Assembly: GCA_944376745.1 (NCBI GenBank)
Contig: CALWDR010000112.1
Coordinates: forward strand, 1-49,687
DNA length: 49,687 nucleotides
Direction of reading: 5' to 3'
Source of the DNA: an uncultured Lachnospiraceae bacterium
GTDB lineage: Bacteria; Bacillota; Clostridia; Lachnospirales; Lachnospiraceae
Every line of letters starts with the position of its first letter. Position 1 is the first letter of the stretch. The notes beneath the pieces were generated by a model. The model made no database searches. It was not told the DNA's origin and worked only from the letters and a program-made list of their open reading frames with translations. The position numbers and the translations under genes are program-made. Of the stretch, positions 7,394-16,234 are shown one piece after another.

Positions 7394-9282
7394 ATATCGT
7401 CCAGGTCAATGTAATCCACATCACCGTCTCCCTTCCCGCCTTTGCCGCGGCCTTGGCCCTTCACGGCAAAAAGCAGGATATTGATGATAGCGAAGATGGC
7501 CACCACAAGGAGGAAGATCAGCACCGCTATCACGAGGCGGGAGGTGGATTTTTCCTCTCTGTAGCGGTTATTCAGCTCATTGTAGGCCTTGTTCAGGGCC
7601 TCCACATCCTCCTGGTCCTCCTGGTCCTGCACGTACTCCGCCGCGTGGTAGCGTTGGAGGCTTACGTCCGCCGTGTCGTACTGATACCAGCCCGCCGCGC
7701 CGTCCCGGCTGACGCCGTAGAGCAGATAGAACTCGGCGGGCTCAGCGGCAGTTCTGTTCTCTTCCTGAGCAGCATCCACACCCATACGATCCGTATCTGT
7801 GCTGTTTGTCTCCACAGTATCCGCATTCGCGCCATCTGTGCCTGTGCTGTCCTCATCAGAGTCCGTTTCTCCTAGGCCTGTGCTTACCATTGTTCGAGTA
7901 TTTGCCTCTTTGCTTGCAGCTCCCACGGTTGTCCCATCCGGTTCCGTCGTATCCTCCGGGTCAGCCGTATTCTCCGGGTCAGTCATATCCTTCGGGGCGC
8001 TGGTATCGTTCCCGTCAGATGCTGTGTCCTCACCGCCAGCCGAAAGCCGGTATCCGCTCACGATAAACTCCCGGATGGCGACGTCCGCCTCCTGCCAGCC
8101 TGCCGGAGCCTCATCCTCCGCATAGCTTACCGGAAGCACCAGCACATAGGTATCGCCCACAGTGACATTTATATATGGAAAGAACTGTTCCTCCGCCTCA
8201 TTGTAAAAATAAAACTGCCCGCCTTGCGCATTTTCAGCTCCTTCCCCGGAATCCTCCTGGGAAGCCGGGATCAGATAAAGCAGCGTCAGAGCTTTGTAGG
8301 GGAAGATGTAGGCTTCCACCGTTTTGCCGCCATAGTCCGCGGTACTCTTCATAAATTCCGCCGGAAGCTCCGTATCCGGCAGTGTCTCGCTGATTTCATA
8401 ACTCACGCCGTCCAGAACAACCTCATTTTCCTCCGGCTCCTCTGCAGGTTCCTCCGGTTCCTCATCCGGCTCCTCCGCTGTCCCGCCCCGGGTGACGGTG
8501 ATGGTGTAGGTGGCCAGCGTTCCATTTTCCGCCTTCACCACGATCTTAATGGTGTTCTCCCCCATCTTCAGGTCCGTATTTCCGGTGACGGATTCCACCG
8601 TGGCCTTGGAATTGGAAACCTGGGCGTCCACGGCAATGCTGGTGACGTCCTCATCCACGCTGGCCGTGTATCTGGTGGTGGAGCCCTTAAAATCAGGGGA
8701 CAGCTTTCCGGGAGAGATCGTCAGGGATTTCAGGGAATTGTCCGCGGATTTCGGCGGCTCCTGGGTCCCGCCCCCGGAAGGTTCGTCTCCGCCGGTACTG
8801 CCGCCGCCTGTGCCGGAGCCTCCGCCGGTGCTGCCGCCAGGGTTGCTGCCGCCGCCGGAGGAGGCGGCGTTGTTGACGGTGACGGTGGCGCTGGAACCGC
8901 TGATACTAATTCCCTCTTGCGTCGTCACGTCATAGGCCTGGGTAACCGTCACCGAAATAGTGGCTGTACCCGGCGATACCGCTTTATAAGTCACTGTCAG
9001 GGAATCCGTTGCTCCGGCTGACGGCTCCAAAATCAGGATGCCGTTTCCCTGTCCTGAATATTCCAGCGCTCCGCCATCGCAGGATACGTTGGCCTGAATC
9101 AACGCCTCCACATCCGAGGATGCGGTGACCGTCACCGAGATGGTGTCTCCAATATTAACGCTGGAAGGTACCCCGCTGATCGATATACTCCCACTGGCCG
9201 CATGCGTCAGTATGGGAATCCCACCCAAAACAACCGCTGCCATCAAGCACAAACTTATAATACAACTTAATCCTTTTTTCAT
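7390..9282 (-). CDS. Membrane-anchored surface protein with beta-sandwich domains
   Basis: About 630 aa. Order of parts: signal peptide ending near THAAS; an N-terminal beta-rich domain of about 110 residues resembling cohesin or Big-type folds; a Gly/Ser/Pro linker; a cadherin-like beta-sandwich domain (SLKSLTISPGKLSPDFKG to TYTITVTRG); a Glu/Pro-rich stretch; an unrecognised domain; a long Thr/Asp/Glu-rich linker; a short helical segment; one transmembrane helix (LVIAVLIFLLVVAIFAIINI) and a basic then acidic tail. I chose the ATG at 9282 because AATGGAGGCTGT precedes it, overlapping the upstream gene's stop. Probably displayed outside the cell as a partner or scaffold for the upstream enzyme; no catalytic motif is seen. 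Confidence 0.75.
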   Translation of the reverse strand: MKKGLSCIISLCLMAAVVLGGIPILTHAASGSISISGVPSSVNIGDTISVTVTASSDVEALIQANVSCDGGALEYSGQGNGILILEPSAGATDSLTVTYKAVSPGTATISVTVTQAYDVTTQEGISISGSSATVTVNNAASSGGGSNPGGSTGGGSGTGGGSTGGDEPSGGGTQEPPKSADNSLKSLTISPGKLSPDFKGSTTRYTASVDEDVTSIAVDAQVSNSKATVESVTGNTDLKMGENTIKIVVKAENGTLATYTITVTRGGTAEEPDEEPEEPAEEPEENEVVLDGVSYEISETLPDTELPAEFMKSTADYGGKTVEAYIFPYKALTLLYLIPASQEDSGEGAENAQGGQFYFYNEAEEQFFPYINVTVGDTYVLVLPVSYAEDEAPAGWQEADVAIREFIVSGYRLSAGGEDTASDGNDTSAPKDMTDPENTADPEDTTEPDGTTVGAASKEANTRTMVSTGLGETDSDEDSTGTDGANADTVETNSTDTDRMGVDAAQEENRTAAEPAEFYLLYGVSRDGAAGWYQYDTADVSLQRYHAAEYVQDQEDQEDVEALNKAYNELNNRYREEKSTSRLVIAVLIFLLVVAIFAIINILLFAVKGQGRGKGGKGDGDVDYIDLDDI

Positions 9283-9292
9283 ACAGCCTCCA

Positions 9293-11062
9293 TTAACGAA
9301 TCGTCTCATATCCCATAATGTGACGTTTTATTTTCAAATAATCTAACAGCTCCACACTGCCATTACCGTTTATGTCCGCATTGCTGAACTGACTTTCTGA
9401 CAGCTCCTGTAATCCCATGATATATCGTTTTACAGGCAGCAGATCCAGCAGATCGATGGTCCCGTCTCCATTGACATCCCCCTTTGAACCGCTCCCCTGG
9501 CGCACAATCGTTATGGTATATTCTCTTGTGGTTCCATTCTCCGCTTTACAAATGATCTTTACCGTATTACTCCCATATGCCAGTGAAACCGTTCCTGTTC
9601 CCTGTATGCTCGAAGTAGATGCCACAGCCTCCGCATTCACTTTTACAGAGGAAACATCCTGTCCGACAATCATAGAATATGCCGTTGTCCCGCCGCTGAA
9701 AGACGGTGTCAGGTTATAGCCGGACACAGAAAGGGATTTTAACCAATTATTGGGGTTCCCATTGTTCGGGAGCGGGCAGGCCGTTTCCGGCATATTTTCA
9801 TAGACCGGGATCCGAAATACATATGCCTGATTCTTATTGGAATAGGCATTCCCCATGGTAATTCCCTCACTGATCGCGGCCTGCACATTTGCCATATACT
9901 GATGACCGAACAGGCCACTGTATTCATTTACCACATTGAATTTTTGGAAATACAGCGTATTCTGTCCTAAATTAATATACTTATCCGCCAGATAACCGGC
10001 TCCACCCACAATCGAGTTATAACCACTGTCCCAGCCATTTTTCTTAGCAGTCTGCAAGCCTCTTTCATAAAGCACGGACACAGGCGTCCCATATGCGCCT
10101 ATATTAAAATAATTGTAATATCCCTCATATCCTTTATAAGTCCCGCTGATCAACGGACTTGTACCATCCGTTCCCTGCTCCTGCCTGCACCGGGCGGCCA
10201 GATGTGTAGGATTTACGTCCGCACTCTTTCCCGCTTCTATAAAGGTGGAAGAATATGTGCGGCTATTATCATCCCGCAAAGTCCCGGACATAAAAGTTCC
10301 GTCAAGAACATTTTTTACATCCGTTTCATTCTGATACGCCGCATATTTTAAAGTCTCAAACTGAAAAATATTGGACGCATTCATAAAATTTCTCGGATCC
10401 ATACAGTAAGATATCATGGCCGATGAAGCCCCCACCCAACTGCTGCCGTCCAGAATCGTCCAGGTATTCGTCGCCCAATTATAAGAACCGGAATCTGTTG
10501 ACTTCTGCGCATCATTGGCGCTAGTTGACACCATATTGATTCCCTTCACGCTCTCCTTGGAAATCACCGTCTCCCAGTCCAGCCCCGTAACCACCGGCTC
10601 AAATTCCCAGTTCGGGTACTGCTGATGCAGCTGCTCCAACAGCACCGCGTAGCTTCGCGGAAACCCTTTGCTCACCAGCGCGTTGATATAATCCTCGTCC
10701 GCCGGCTTCTGCTCCACGGTGTGCACATTCGAAACGTATGCCCCGGAGACGTAGCCCGTGCCGGAGCTATACTCGATCTGATACCACGTTGTATTGCCGT
10801 TTATGGACTGTCCGGTCACAGTGGAGAGGATCGTCACCTGGGAGCCGTTGCTCAGCGCCCCCAGCACAGCGGAGGAGGTATTCGGCTCCCCGCGCACCGT
10901 AAGGGTACTGCCGCTGGTGGTGACCGTCCCTACCGTGACGGTGGCCGCGTTGCTGACCGTCACTCCCCGGTAGACCGCTCCGCCCAAAACCAGGCAGAAT
11001 AACAAAATTCCCGCATATATTTTCAACTTTTGTCTGTTCTCTTGCTTCATGGCGCCTTTCAT
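9293..11062 (-). CDS. Dockerin-bearing SH3b glucosaminidase-like cell wall hydrolase
   Basis: About 589 aa. An N-terminal membrane or signal segment is followed by an SH3b domain (TLTVRGEPNTSSAVLGALSNGSQVTIL), a LytG/GH73-like glucosaminidase region (LAARCRQEQGT, NYFNIGAYG, YLADKYINLGQNTLYFQKFN), a cadherin-like beta-sandwich domain and a C-terminal type I dockerin with two calcium-loop repeats (GDVNGDGTIDLLDLLPVKRYI and NADINGNGSVELLDYLKIKRHI). It probably cleaves peptidoglycan glycan strands outside the cell. The start is uncertain among three in-frame ATGs (11077, 11062, 11050); AGAGGG sits best for 11062. The anchored protein gene begins 10 nt downstream. Confidence 0.82.
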   Translation of the reverse strand: MKGAMKQENRQKLKIYAGILLFCLVLGGAVYRGVTVSNAATVTVGTVTTSGSTLTVRGEPNTSSAVLGALSNGSQVTILSTVTGQSINGNTTWYQIEYSSGTGYVSGAYVSNVHTVEQKPADEDYINALVSKGFPRSYAVLLEQLHQQYPNWEFEPVVTGLDWETVISKESVKGINMVSTSANDAQKSTDSGSYNWATNTWTILDGSSWVGASSAMISYCMDPRNFMNASNIFQFETLKYAAYQNETDVKNVLDGTFMSGTLRDDNSRTYSSTFIEAGKSADVNPTHLAARCRQEQGTDGTSPLISGTYKGYEGYYNYFNIGAYGTPVSVLYERGLQTAKKNGWDSGYNSIVGGAGYLADKYINLGQNTLYFQKFNVVNEYSGLFGHQYMANVQAAISEGITMGNAYSNKNQAYVFRIPVYENMPETACPLPNNGNPNNWLKSLSVSGYNLTPSFSGGTTAYSMIVGQDVSSVKVNAEAVASTSSIQGTGTVSLAYGSNTVKIICKAENGTTREYTITIVRQGSGSKGDVNGDGTIDLLDLLPVKRYIMGLQELSESQFSNADINGNGSVELLDYLKIKRHIMGYETIR

Positions 11063-11100
11063 CCCTGCCCTCTGCATGCTTATCCGTCCGATTCAGACCT

Positions 11101-11130
11101 ATTATAAGTTTTTATGTCAACTGTTGTCAA
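11101..11130 (-). promoter_or_regulatory. Promoter of the glucosaminidase gene
   Basis: Minus strand TTGACA (11125-11130), 18-bp spacer, TATAAT (11101-11106): both hexamers are perfect consensus. A second TTGACA at 11115-11120 is too close to the -10 to serve. Confidence 0.75.
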
Positions 11131-11301
11131 GACTTCCTGCAGATTCTGTCAAATTATGTCGGCACATCGCTGCTTCCCCCCCGTGACCAGTAACCGTCCG
11201 GCGTTCATATTTCGCAAATATTTGAAAATAGGACTGGCTTTTTTCCCGATTTTGTGGTATTTTTCCTATATACAAATATTATTTTACAGGAGGTGTTCAT
11301 A

Positions 11302-11463
11302 ATGCAGAAATATGTTTGTGAAGCTTGCGGTTACGTCTATGACCCGGCGGAAGGCGATCCCGACAACGGTATCGCAGCCGGTACTGCCTTTGAGGATCTG
11401 CCGGAGGATTGGGTTTGCCCCCTGTGCGGTCTCGGAAAGGATTCCTTCGTACCGGAGGAATAA
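11302..11463 (+). CDS. Rubredoxin
   Basis: A 53-aa one-iron electron carrier, normal length for the family. The two iron-binding pairs are C6/C9 (CEACGY) and C39/C42 (CPLCG), and the fold signature [28 protein letters not shown] is intact. Start at 11302 chosen from the strong ACAGGAGGTGTTCAT site. It stands alone, with a terminator directly behind it. In anaerobes such proteins pass electrons to oxygen- and peroxide-reducing enzymes; the partner is not in view. Confidence 0.96.
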   Translation: MQKYVCEACGYVYDPAEGDPDNGIAAGTAFEDLPEDWVCPLCGLGKDSFVPEE

Positions 11464-11483
11464 GAAACATCACGGCGTACATA

Positions 11484-11537
11484 AAAAGAAGAGGCTGTCT
11501 TGCCGGCACACAATGGCAACAGACGCCTCTCTTTTTT
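11484..11537. terminator. Bidirectional terminator between rubredoxin and the PfkB-enzyme I gene
   Basis: An imperfect inverted repeat (agaggctgtcttgcc paired with ggcaacagacgcctct) is flanked by A-run and T-run, so it can stop transcription of the two convergent genes on both strands. Confidence 0.75.
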
Positions 11538-11540
11538 ATT

Positions 11541-14255
11541 TCATGATGTAGGGGGCAACGCTTTCAGATCGGTCTTGCGCACCAGCCTGCGCAGAGGCAG
11601 GATCTTTTCCGGGGAGACGGACAGCTCGTCCACGCCCATAGCCAGAAATTCCCGCAGAAGCTCAGGGTCTGCCCCCAGCTCACCGCAGATACCGGCCCGT
11701 ATCCCCGCCCGGTGGGCATTTTCCACCACCATGGCTATGGCGCGAAGAAGCGCCGGATGGCGGGGCTCGTAAAATTTCTCCAGCCGCCGGTTCTGCCGGT
11801 CCATGGCCAGCGTGTACTGGGTCAGATCGTTGGTCCCGATACTGAAAAAGTCCACCTCCCCGGCCAGCGCATCGCTCACAAGGACCGCCGCCGGCGTCTC
11901 GATCATAATCCCCTGCCTGGGCTGCCCATACGCCATTCCCTGGCGGCTCAGCTCTTCCTTCACCTGGGCCGCCAGCTTCCAAATCCGCTTCACCTCCCCG
12001 ACGCCGCTCACCATCGGATACAGAATCGAGAGATTTCCAAAGGCGCTGGCGCGGAAAAGAGCCCGAAGCTGCGTCCGAAACAGCTCCGGCTGGGTCAGGC
12101 TGACACGTATCCCTCGAAGCCCCAGCGCCGGATTTTCCTCACGGTCCAGCTTCAGATAATCGCACTGCTTGTCCGCCCCCAGATCCAGAGTGCGGACCAC
12201 CACAGGCCGTCCCTCCATTCTCTGAACCGCCTGCCGGTAGATCTCAAACTGCTCCTCCTCGGTGGGACAGCGGTCCTTTTCCATAAATAAAAACTCACTG
12301 CGGAAGAGTCCGATACCGCCGGCGTCATTTTCTATGGCCGCCTCCAAATCCTCCAGGCTTCCGATATTGGCATACAGCCCGATCCTCCGGCCATCCAGCG
12401 TGACCGTCTCCCTGCCCCGCAAGGCCAGAAGCGCCTCCTTTTCCTCCCGCTCCTGCCGCTGGCGGCAGGTATATTCCGCCAAAAGCGCTTCCCCCGGGTC
12501 CACGTACAGCCTGCCTGAACCGCCGTCCACGATCCCCAGCCTGCCGTCCAGACTTTCGTCCAGGGGAACCGGAACGCCTACCAGCGCCGGAATCCCCATG
12601 GTTCTGGCCAAAATGGCAGTGTGGGAGTTGGCGGAGCCCCGTACCGTCACAAAGGACAGCACCCTGCTCCTGTCAAGCCGCACCGTCTCGGCGGGCGTCA
12701 GATCCTGTGCCGCCACGATCACCGGCTCCCCGCCGGCCATCCTGGCCGCTGCGTCCCCCGGCTCTGCCTCGTCCGCTTTCTCCCCCTCCAAAATTCCCAG
12801 CAGGCGCCCGGAAATATCTCTCACATCCTCCGCCCGCGCCCGCAGATAATCGTCCTCCACAGCCTCCACGCTCCGGGCAAAGCTCTCCCCGGCAGCGCTC
12901 ACCGCGTACTCCGCGTTGAAGCCCTGGCCGCGGATCATCTCCTCCACGGCCTGCCCATAATCCTCATCCAACAGCACCATCTGAAGGCCCCTGAAGATTG
13001 AAGCGCCTTCCTCTCCCGCTTTTTCCAGGGCCTCCTCATACAGCTTTTCCATCTGCGCAAGACCGGCTTCCTTCGCCCTGCGAAAACGGGCGATTTCCAT
13101 CTGGGAATCCTCCGCCTTTCCAGGCTGCACCTTGGAAAACGTCTTTCGGTAAATGTGGATCCTGCCGATGGCAATGCCGCCGCATACGCCCTTTCCCTGA
13201 TAGCACCGCATCCTGCGGCTTTCCTCCGGAAGCGCTCGCTCCGGCCCCGGCGCTTCACTTTCCTCCGGAAGCACGTGCTCCGGCTCTCCATTTTCCTCCG
13301 GAAGCACATGCTCCGGCCACGGCGCTCCATTTTCCTCCAAAAGCACGCGCTCCGCCACCCGCCGGTATACCGCCCCGATCTCTTCCCCCGTGGCCAGGGC
13401 CTCGGAAAACGCGCTGGCGCTCCCTGCCGCCACGGCCAGACGGAAAGCCAGGCGGTAATCCTGTTTTTTCAGCCAGCCCGCCAGAAAGCCCGCCACCATG
13501 GAATCCCCGGCCCCAACGCCATTTACCAGGATTCCCTCCGGCGCGGGGGCCTCGTAGACCTGGCCGTTTTCCGCAAGGAGCACCGCTCCCTGGCCAGCCA
13601 GGGAGATCAGCACATTTCTGGCCCCCCGCTCCCTTAATTTTTTCCCGTAGGGGACCACATCCCTGCGGCTGGTAAGCTCCACGCCGAAAATCTCCCCCAG
13701 CTCCTGCTGATTGGGCTTGATCAGAAAGGGATGACAGGGGAGTACCTTTAATAGGAGGTCTTTCGCGGCGTCCACCACGATCAGGACCCCCTTCCCCGCA
13801 AGGCGCTCCATGATTTTCTGATAGGCGTCCGGCTTAAGACAGGCCGGGACGCTTCCCGCCAGAACCAGCACATCCCCCGACGAAAGGCCCGCAAGATATA
13901 TCATCAGCTCTTCCGCCTGCTCCGCCCCGATCCGGGGTCCCTGACCGTTCACCTCGGTGCCCTCTGGGGAGCTCAGTTTCACATTGATCCGGGTAAAGCC
14001 CTCCTTCAGAGGGATAAATCCACATTTGACGCCCATCTGCCCCAGCCGCCGCACCAGCTCCTCCCCGGTAAAGCCCGCCGTGAACCCCAGGGCTGTGCTC
14101 TCAACGCCCAGATTTCCAAGAACCAGGGAGACGTTGATCCCCTTTCCTCCCGGAACCAGCCGCTCAAAGCTGGCGCGGTTGGTCCGCCCCAGCCGAAAAT
14201 CCTCCACGCCCACCAGATAATCCAGGGACGGATTGAACGTAACGGTATAAATCAT
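11541..14255 (-). CDS. Fused 1-phosphofructokinase and PTS enzyme I
   Basis: 904 aa in one frame. Residues 1 to about 308 are a PfkB kinase of the FruK/LacC type: TFNPSLDY start, PGGKGINVS, and the GVGAGDS anion-hole motif with the catalytic Asp at 251. Residues 309-348 are a repetitive Glu/Pro-rich linker. Residues 349-904 are a complete phosphoenolpyruvate-protein phosphotransferase: GSANSHTAILAR with the phospho-His at 545, the PEP-binding GIGLFRSEFLFM, GTNDLTQYTLAMDR, and the catalytic Cys at 857 in GICGE. The protein could both phosphorylate fructose-1-phosphate (or a related sugar phosphate) and charge HPr from PEP. Strong GGGAGGCAGCTT site before the ATG. No HPr or EIIBC gene is adjacent. 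The fusion is unusual; both halves look intact. Confidence 0.93.
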   Translation of the reverse strand: MIYTVTFNPSLDYLVGVEDFRLGRTNRASFERLVPGGKGINVSLVLGNLGVESTALGFTAGFTGEELVRRLGQMGVKCGFIPLKEGFTRINVKLSSPEGTEVNGQGPRIGAEQAEELMIYLAGLSSGDVLVLAGSVPACLKPDAYQKIMERLAGKGVLIVVDAAKDLLLKVLPCHPFLIKPNQQELGEIFGVELTSRRDVVPYGKKLRERGARNVLISLAGQGAVLLAENGQVYEAPAPEGILVNGVGAGDSMVAGFLAGWLKKQDYRLAFRLAVAAGSASAFSEALATGEEIGAVYRRVAERVLLEENGAPWPEHVLPEENGEPEHVLPEESEAPGPERALPEESRRMRCYQGKGVCGGIAIGRIHIYRKTFSKVQPGKAEDSQMEIARFRRAKEAGLAQMEKLYEEALEKAGEEGASIFRGLQMVLLDEDYGQAVEEMIRGQGFNAEYAVSAAGESFARSVEAVEDDYLRARAEDVRDISGRLLGILEGEKADEAEPGDAAARMAGGEPVIVAAQDLTPAETVRLDRSRVLSFVTVRGSANSHTAILARTMGIPALVGVPVPLDESLDGRLGIVDGGSGRLYVDPGEALLAEYTCRQRQEREEKEALLALRGRETVTLDGRRIGLYANIGSLEDLEAAIENDAGGIGLFRSEFLFMEKDRCPTEEEQFEIYRQAVQRMEGRPVVVRTLDLGADKQCDYLKLDREENPALGLRGIRVSLTQPELFRTQLRALFRASAFGNLSILYPMVSGVGEVKRIWKLAAQVKEELSRQGMAYGQPRQGIMIETPAAVLVSDALAGEVDFFSIGTNDLTQYTLAMDRQNRRLEKFYEPRHPALLRAIAMVVENAHRAGIRAGICGELGADPELLREFLAMGVDELSVSPEKILPLRRLVRKTDLKALPPTS
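13221..13346 (-). repeat. In-frame tandem repeat encoding the PfkB-enzyme I linker
   Basis: Four degenerate copies of a ttcctccggaagc...gctccggc unit begin at 13221, 13260, 13293 and 13332, with spacings of 39, 33 and 39 bp, all multiples of three. They encode LPEE-type repeats joining the kinase to enzyme I. Confidence 0.8.
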
Positions 14256-14331
14256 AAGCTGCCTCCCTCTGCTTTCTCAGCCCGCAATTTTACAGTCGGC
14301 CTTCTCATCGTGTCCTCCCGTGGCCAGCCCG

Positions 14332-15510
14332 CTATCTTGCCATCTCATAAATCGCCAGCATGTCCTTTTCGTAGAGCACCCTGGCCGACCCCTTATGGCC
14401 CCCTGCGGAGGCGGCGCACTTTCTCGCCATCAGCGCAAGCTCCTCCTCTGTGGGCGCAAGGCCAAGCTCCCTTAAGGAGGTGGGCATTCCCAAGCTTCGG
14501 AAAAATGCTTCCACTGCCTCAATGCCCTTCTCGATGATCTCCTCCCAGCCGCTGCCGTCCACAACGCCCATCACCCGCAGGGCGAAGCGCAGAAACCGGG
14601 CGGGGCAGCTCCGATACACATACCGGGCCCAGCTTCCCCAGACCGCCGCCAGCCCCGCGCCGTGAGCCACGTCGTAGAGACCGCCCAGCTCGTGCTCCAG
14701 CCCATGGCAGGCAAAATCCCCGCCGTCGCCGCCAAACCCCGTCAGATCGTTGTGGGACAGGCTCCCCGCCCACATGATCTCCGCCCGGGCCTCGTAATTG
14801 TCCGGCTCCTCCATCAAGATTTCCGCCTTGGAGATCACCGTCCGCATCAGGGCTTCGGCGATCCCGTCCGTCAGCTCCATGGTCTGTGCCGAGGTAAAAT
14901 ACCGCTCCATGGTGTGCATCAGGATATCCACACAGCCGCAGGCGGTCTGATAGGGCGGCAGGGTCATGGTAAGCTCCGGGTTCATCACCGCGAATCTGGG
15001 GCGGCATAGATCGTTGCGGCAGCCTTTCTTGATCCAGCCCTCCTCGTTGGTGATCACGGTGGAATTGCTCATCTCGCTGCCGGAGGCCGCAATGGTCAGC
15101 ACCACACCCACGGGCAGGCTGGCCTGGGGCTTCCTCTTTCCCGCGTAATAATCCCAGACGTCCCCCTCTCCCGCCGCGCCGTAGCCGATGGCCTTGGCAG
15201 AGTCGATGACGCTGCCGCCGCCCACGGCCAGAATGAAATCCACCTGCTCCTGCTTCACCAGCTCGATCCCCCGGTACACCAGGGACAGGCGTGGATTGGG
15301 CACCACGCCCCCCAGCTCCACCCAGGAGATTTCCTGCTCCCGCAGGGACTGCCTCACCCTGTCCAGCAGGCCGGAGCGGCTGGCGCTGCCGCCCCCGTAG
15401 TGGAGCAGCACCTTCTTTCCTCCCTGCTCCCTGACAAGCGCCCCCGTCTGGGCCTCCGTACCTCTGCCGAATACCACCTTTGTGGGCGTGTAATAAGTAA
15501 AATTCTGCAT
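14332..15510 (-). CDS. Iron-containing alcohol dehydrogenase (butanol dehydrogenase-like)
   Basis: 392 aa, usual length. NAD(P)-binding signature GGGSVIDSAKAI near residue 96; the metal site is formed by the Asp and His of DILMHTMERY and the histidines of FACHGLEHELGGLYDVAHGAGLA. Such enzymes reduce aldehydes to alcohols in fermentation. The closest family type is the BdhA/YqhD-like group. The fused PfkB-enzyme I gene follows 76 nt downstream on the same strand, so the two may share a transcript. Confidence 0.93.
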   Translation of the reverse strand: MQNFTYYTPTKVVFGRGTEAQTGALVREQGGKKVLLHYGGGSASRSGLLDRVRQSLREQEISWVELGGVVPNPRLSLVYRGIELVKQEQVDFILAVGGGSVIDSAKAIGYGAAGEGDVWDYYAGKRKPQASLPVGVVLTIAASGSEMSNSTVITNEEGWIKKGCRNDLCRPRFAVMNPELTMTLPPYQTACGCVDILMHTMERYFTSAQTMELTDGIAEALMRTVISKAEILMEEPDNYEARAEIMWAGSLSHNDLTGFGGDGGDFACHGLEHELGGLYDVAHGAGLAAVWGSWARYVYRSCPARFLRFALRVMGVVDGSGWEEIIEKGIEAVEAFFRSLGMPTSLRELGLAPTEEELALMARKCAASAGGHKGSARVLYEKDMLAIYEMAR

Positions 15511-15612
15511 ATGCCGTAACCTTTCCCTTTCTGCTGCCTTTTCCTTTCCACAGGCTCCGCTGCGCGCCGGGCACTCCTGCGGGTTTCAAAATCCTTTTGA
15601 CTTCTACCTCAT

Positions 15613-15651
15613 AGTATAAGGCGGCAGGTCCCGGAATGCAATATGTTCCGG
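15613..15651 (-). promoter_or_regulatory. Promoter and likely operator of the alcohol dehydrogenase gene
   Basis: Minus strand TTGCAT (15636-15641), 17-bp spacer, TATACT (15613-15618). A 6-bp inverted repeat, ccggaa (15631-15636) and ttccgg (15646-15651), overlaps the -35 box, which would suit a repressor site. Confidence 0.6.
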
Positions 15652-15746
15652 ATACTTTTCAGGGGAGTGGGAAAATTGGCAAAATTTCCCCACCCCATGA
15701 AAAGCAACAACTTTCCCCCCAGATCATAAATTCGTCAGAACTCTTA

Positions 15747-15775
15747 TTTACACCGAAGGACTTCTCTGTTACAAT
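15747..15775 (+). promoter_or_regulatory. Promoter of the zinc-ribbon membrane protein gene
   Basis: TTTACA (15747-15752), 17-bp spacer, TACAAT (15770-15775). Transcription would begin near 15782, about 55 nt before the start codon. The rest of the 325-base gap shows nothing else beyond the divergent promoter. Confidence 0.65.
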
Positions 15776-15835
15776 GGTATCTGGTAAATATTTGAGGCGG
15801 CAGCCGTCTTTTTCGATGATGCAGGAGTTTTACCG

Positions 15836-16192
15836 ATGAAAACAAAAATAAAAAAATGTAGGTACTGCGGAAAGCCGCTGCACAGCCGGACAGATTTCTG
15901 TTCCGACGCCTGCGCCATGGCCTATGAACAGGCGCTGCGGCGCGACACCCCGAAAATCAAATTTTTCACAGCCGGAATCATCCTCGGCATCGGGATCATG
16001 CTCTGGGGCGTATTTTCCGGGCGTAGTCCGGTGACAGGCGCGGGGATCGGACTGCTGGGCGCAACGGTCCTTCTGTTGCCCTTCGCCACCCCGGAAACCG
16101 TGCGATTGCTGGGCTATCGGAAATCCAGGGCCCTGGGACGGCTTTTGGGGCTCCTGCTTGCGGCGGTTGGACTGTGGGTGGGATTTTTTTAA
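15836..16192 (+). CDS. Small membrane protein with an N-terminal zinc ribbon
   Basis: 118 aa, function unknown. C8/C11 (CRYCGKPL) and C22/C26 (FCSDAC) form a likely zinc-binding treble-clef. Two or three hydrophobic segments follow (about residues 43-60, 66-83 and 100-118). AGGAG lies 9 nt before the ATG. It precedes the methyltransferase gene by 42 nt and may share its transcript. Confidence 0.7.
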   Translation: MKTKIKKCRYCGKPLHSRTDFCSDACAMAYEQALRRDTPKIKFFTAGIILGIGIMLWGVFSGRSPVTGAGIGLLGATVLLLPFATPETVRLLGYRKSRALGRLLGLLLAAVGLWVGFF

Positions 16193-16234
16193 CTGCCCCA
16201 AGCTAAATTTATATTCAGAAAGGCACTAACCTAT

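Noticed and set aside
8224-9021. 265-codon plus-strand frame opposite the surface protein gene
   Set aside because: Antisense shadow of GC-rich linker and beta-sandwich coding sequence, low-complexity product.
14519-15589. 356-codon minus-strand frame in the alcohol dehydrogenase region
   Set aside because: Different frame of the same strand as the dehydrogenase; Gly/Arg-rich with no family motif.
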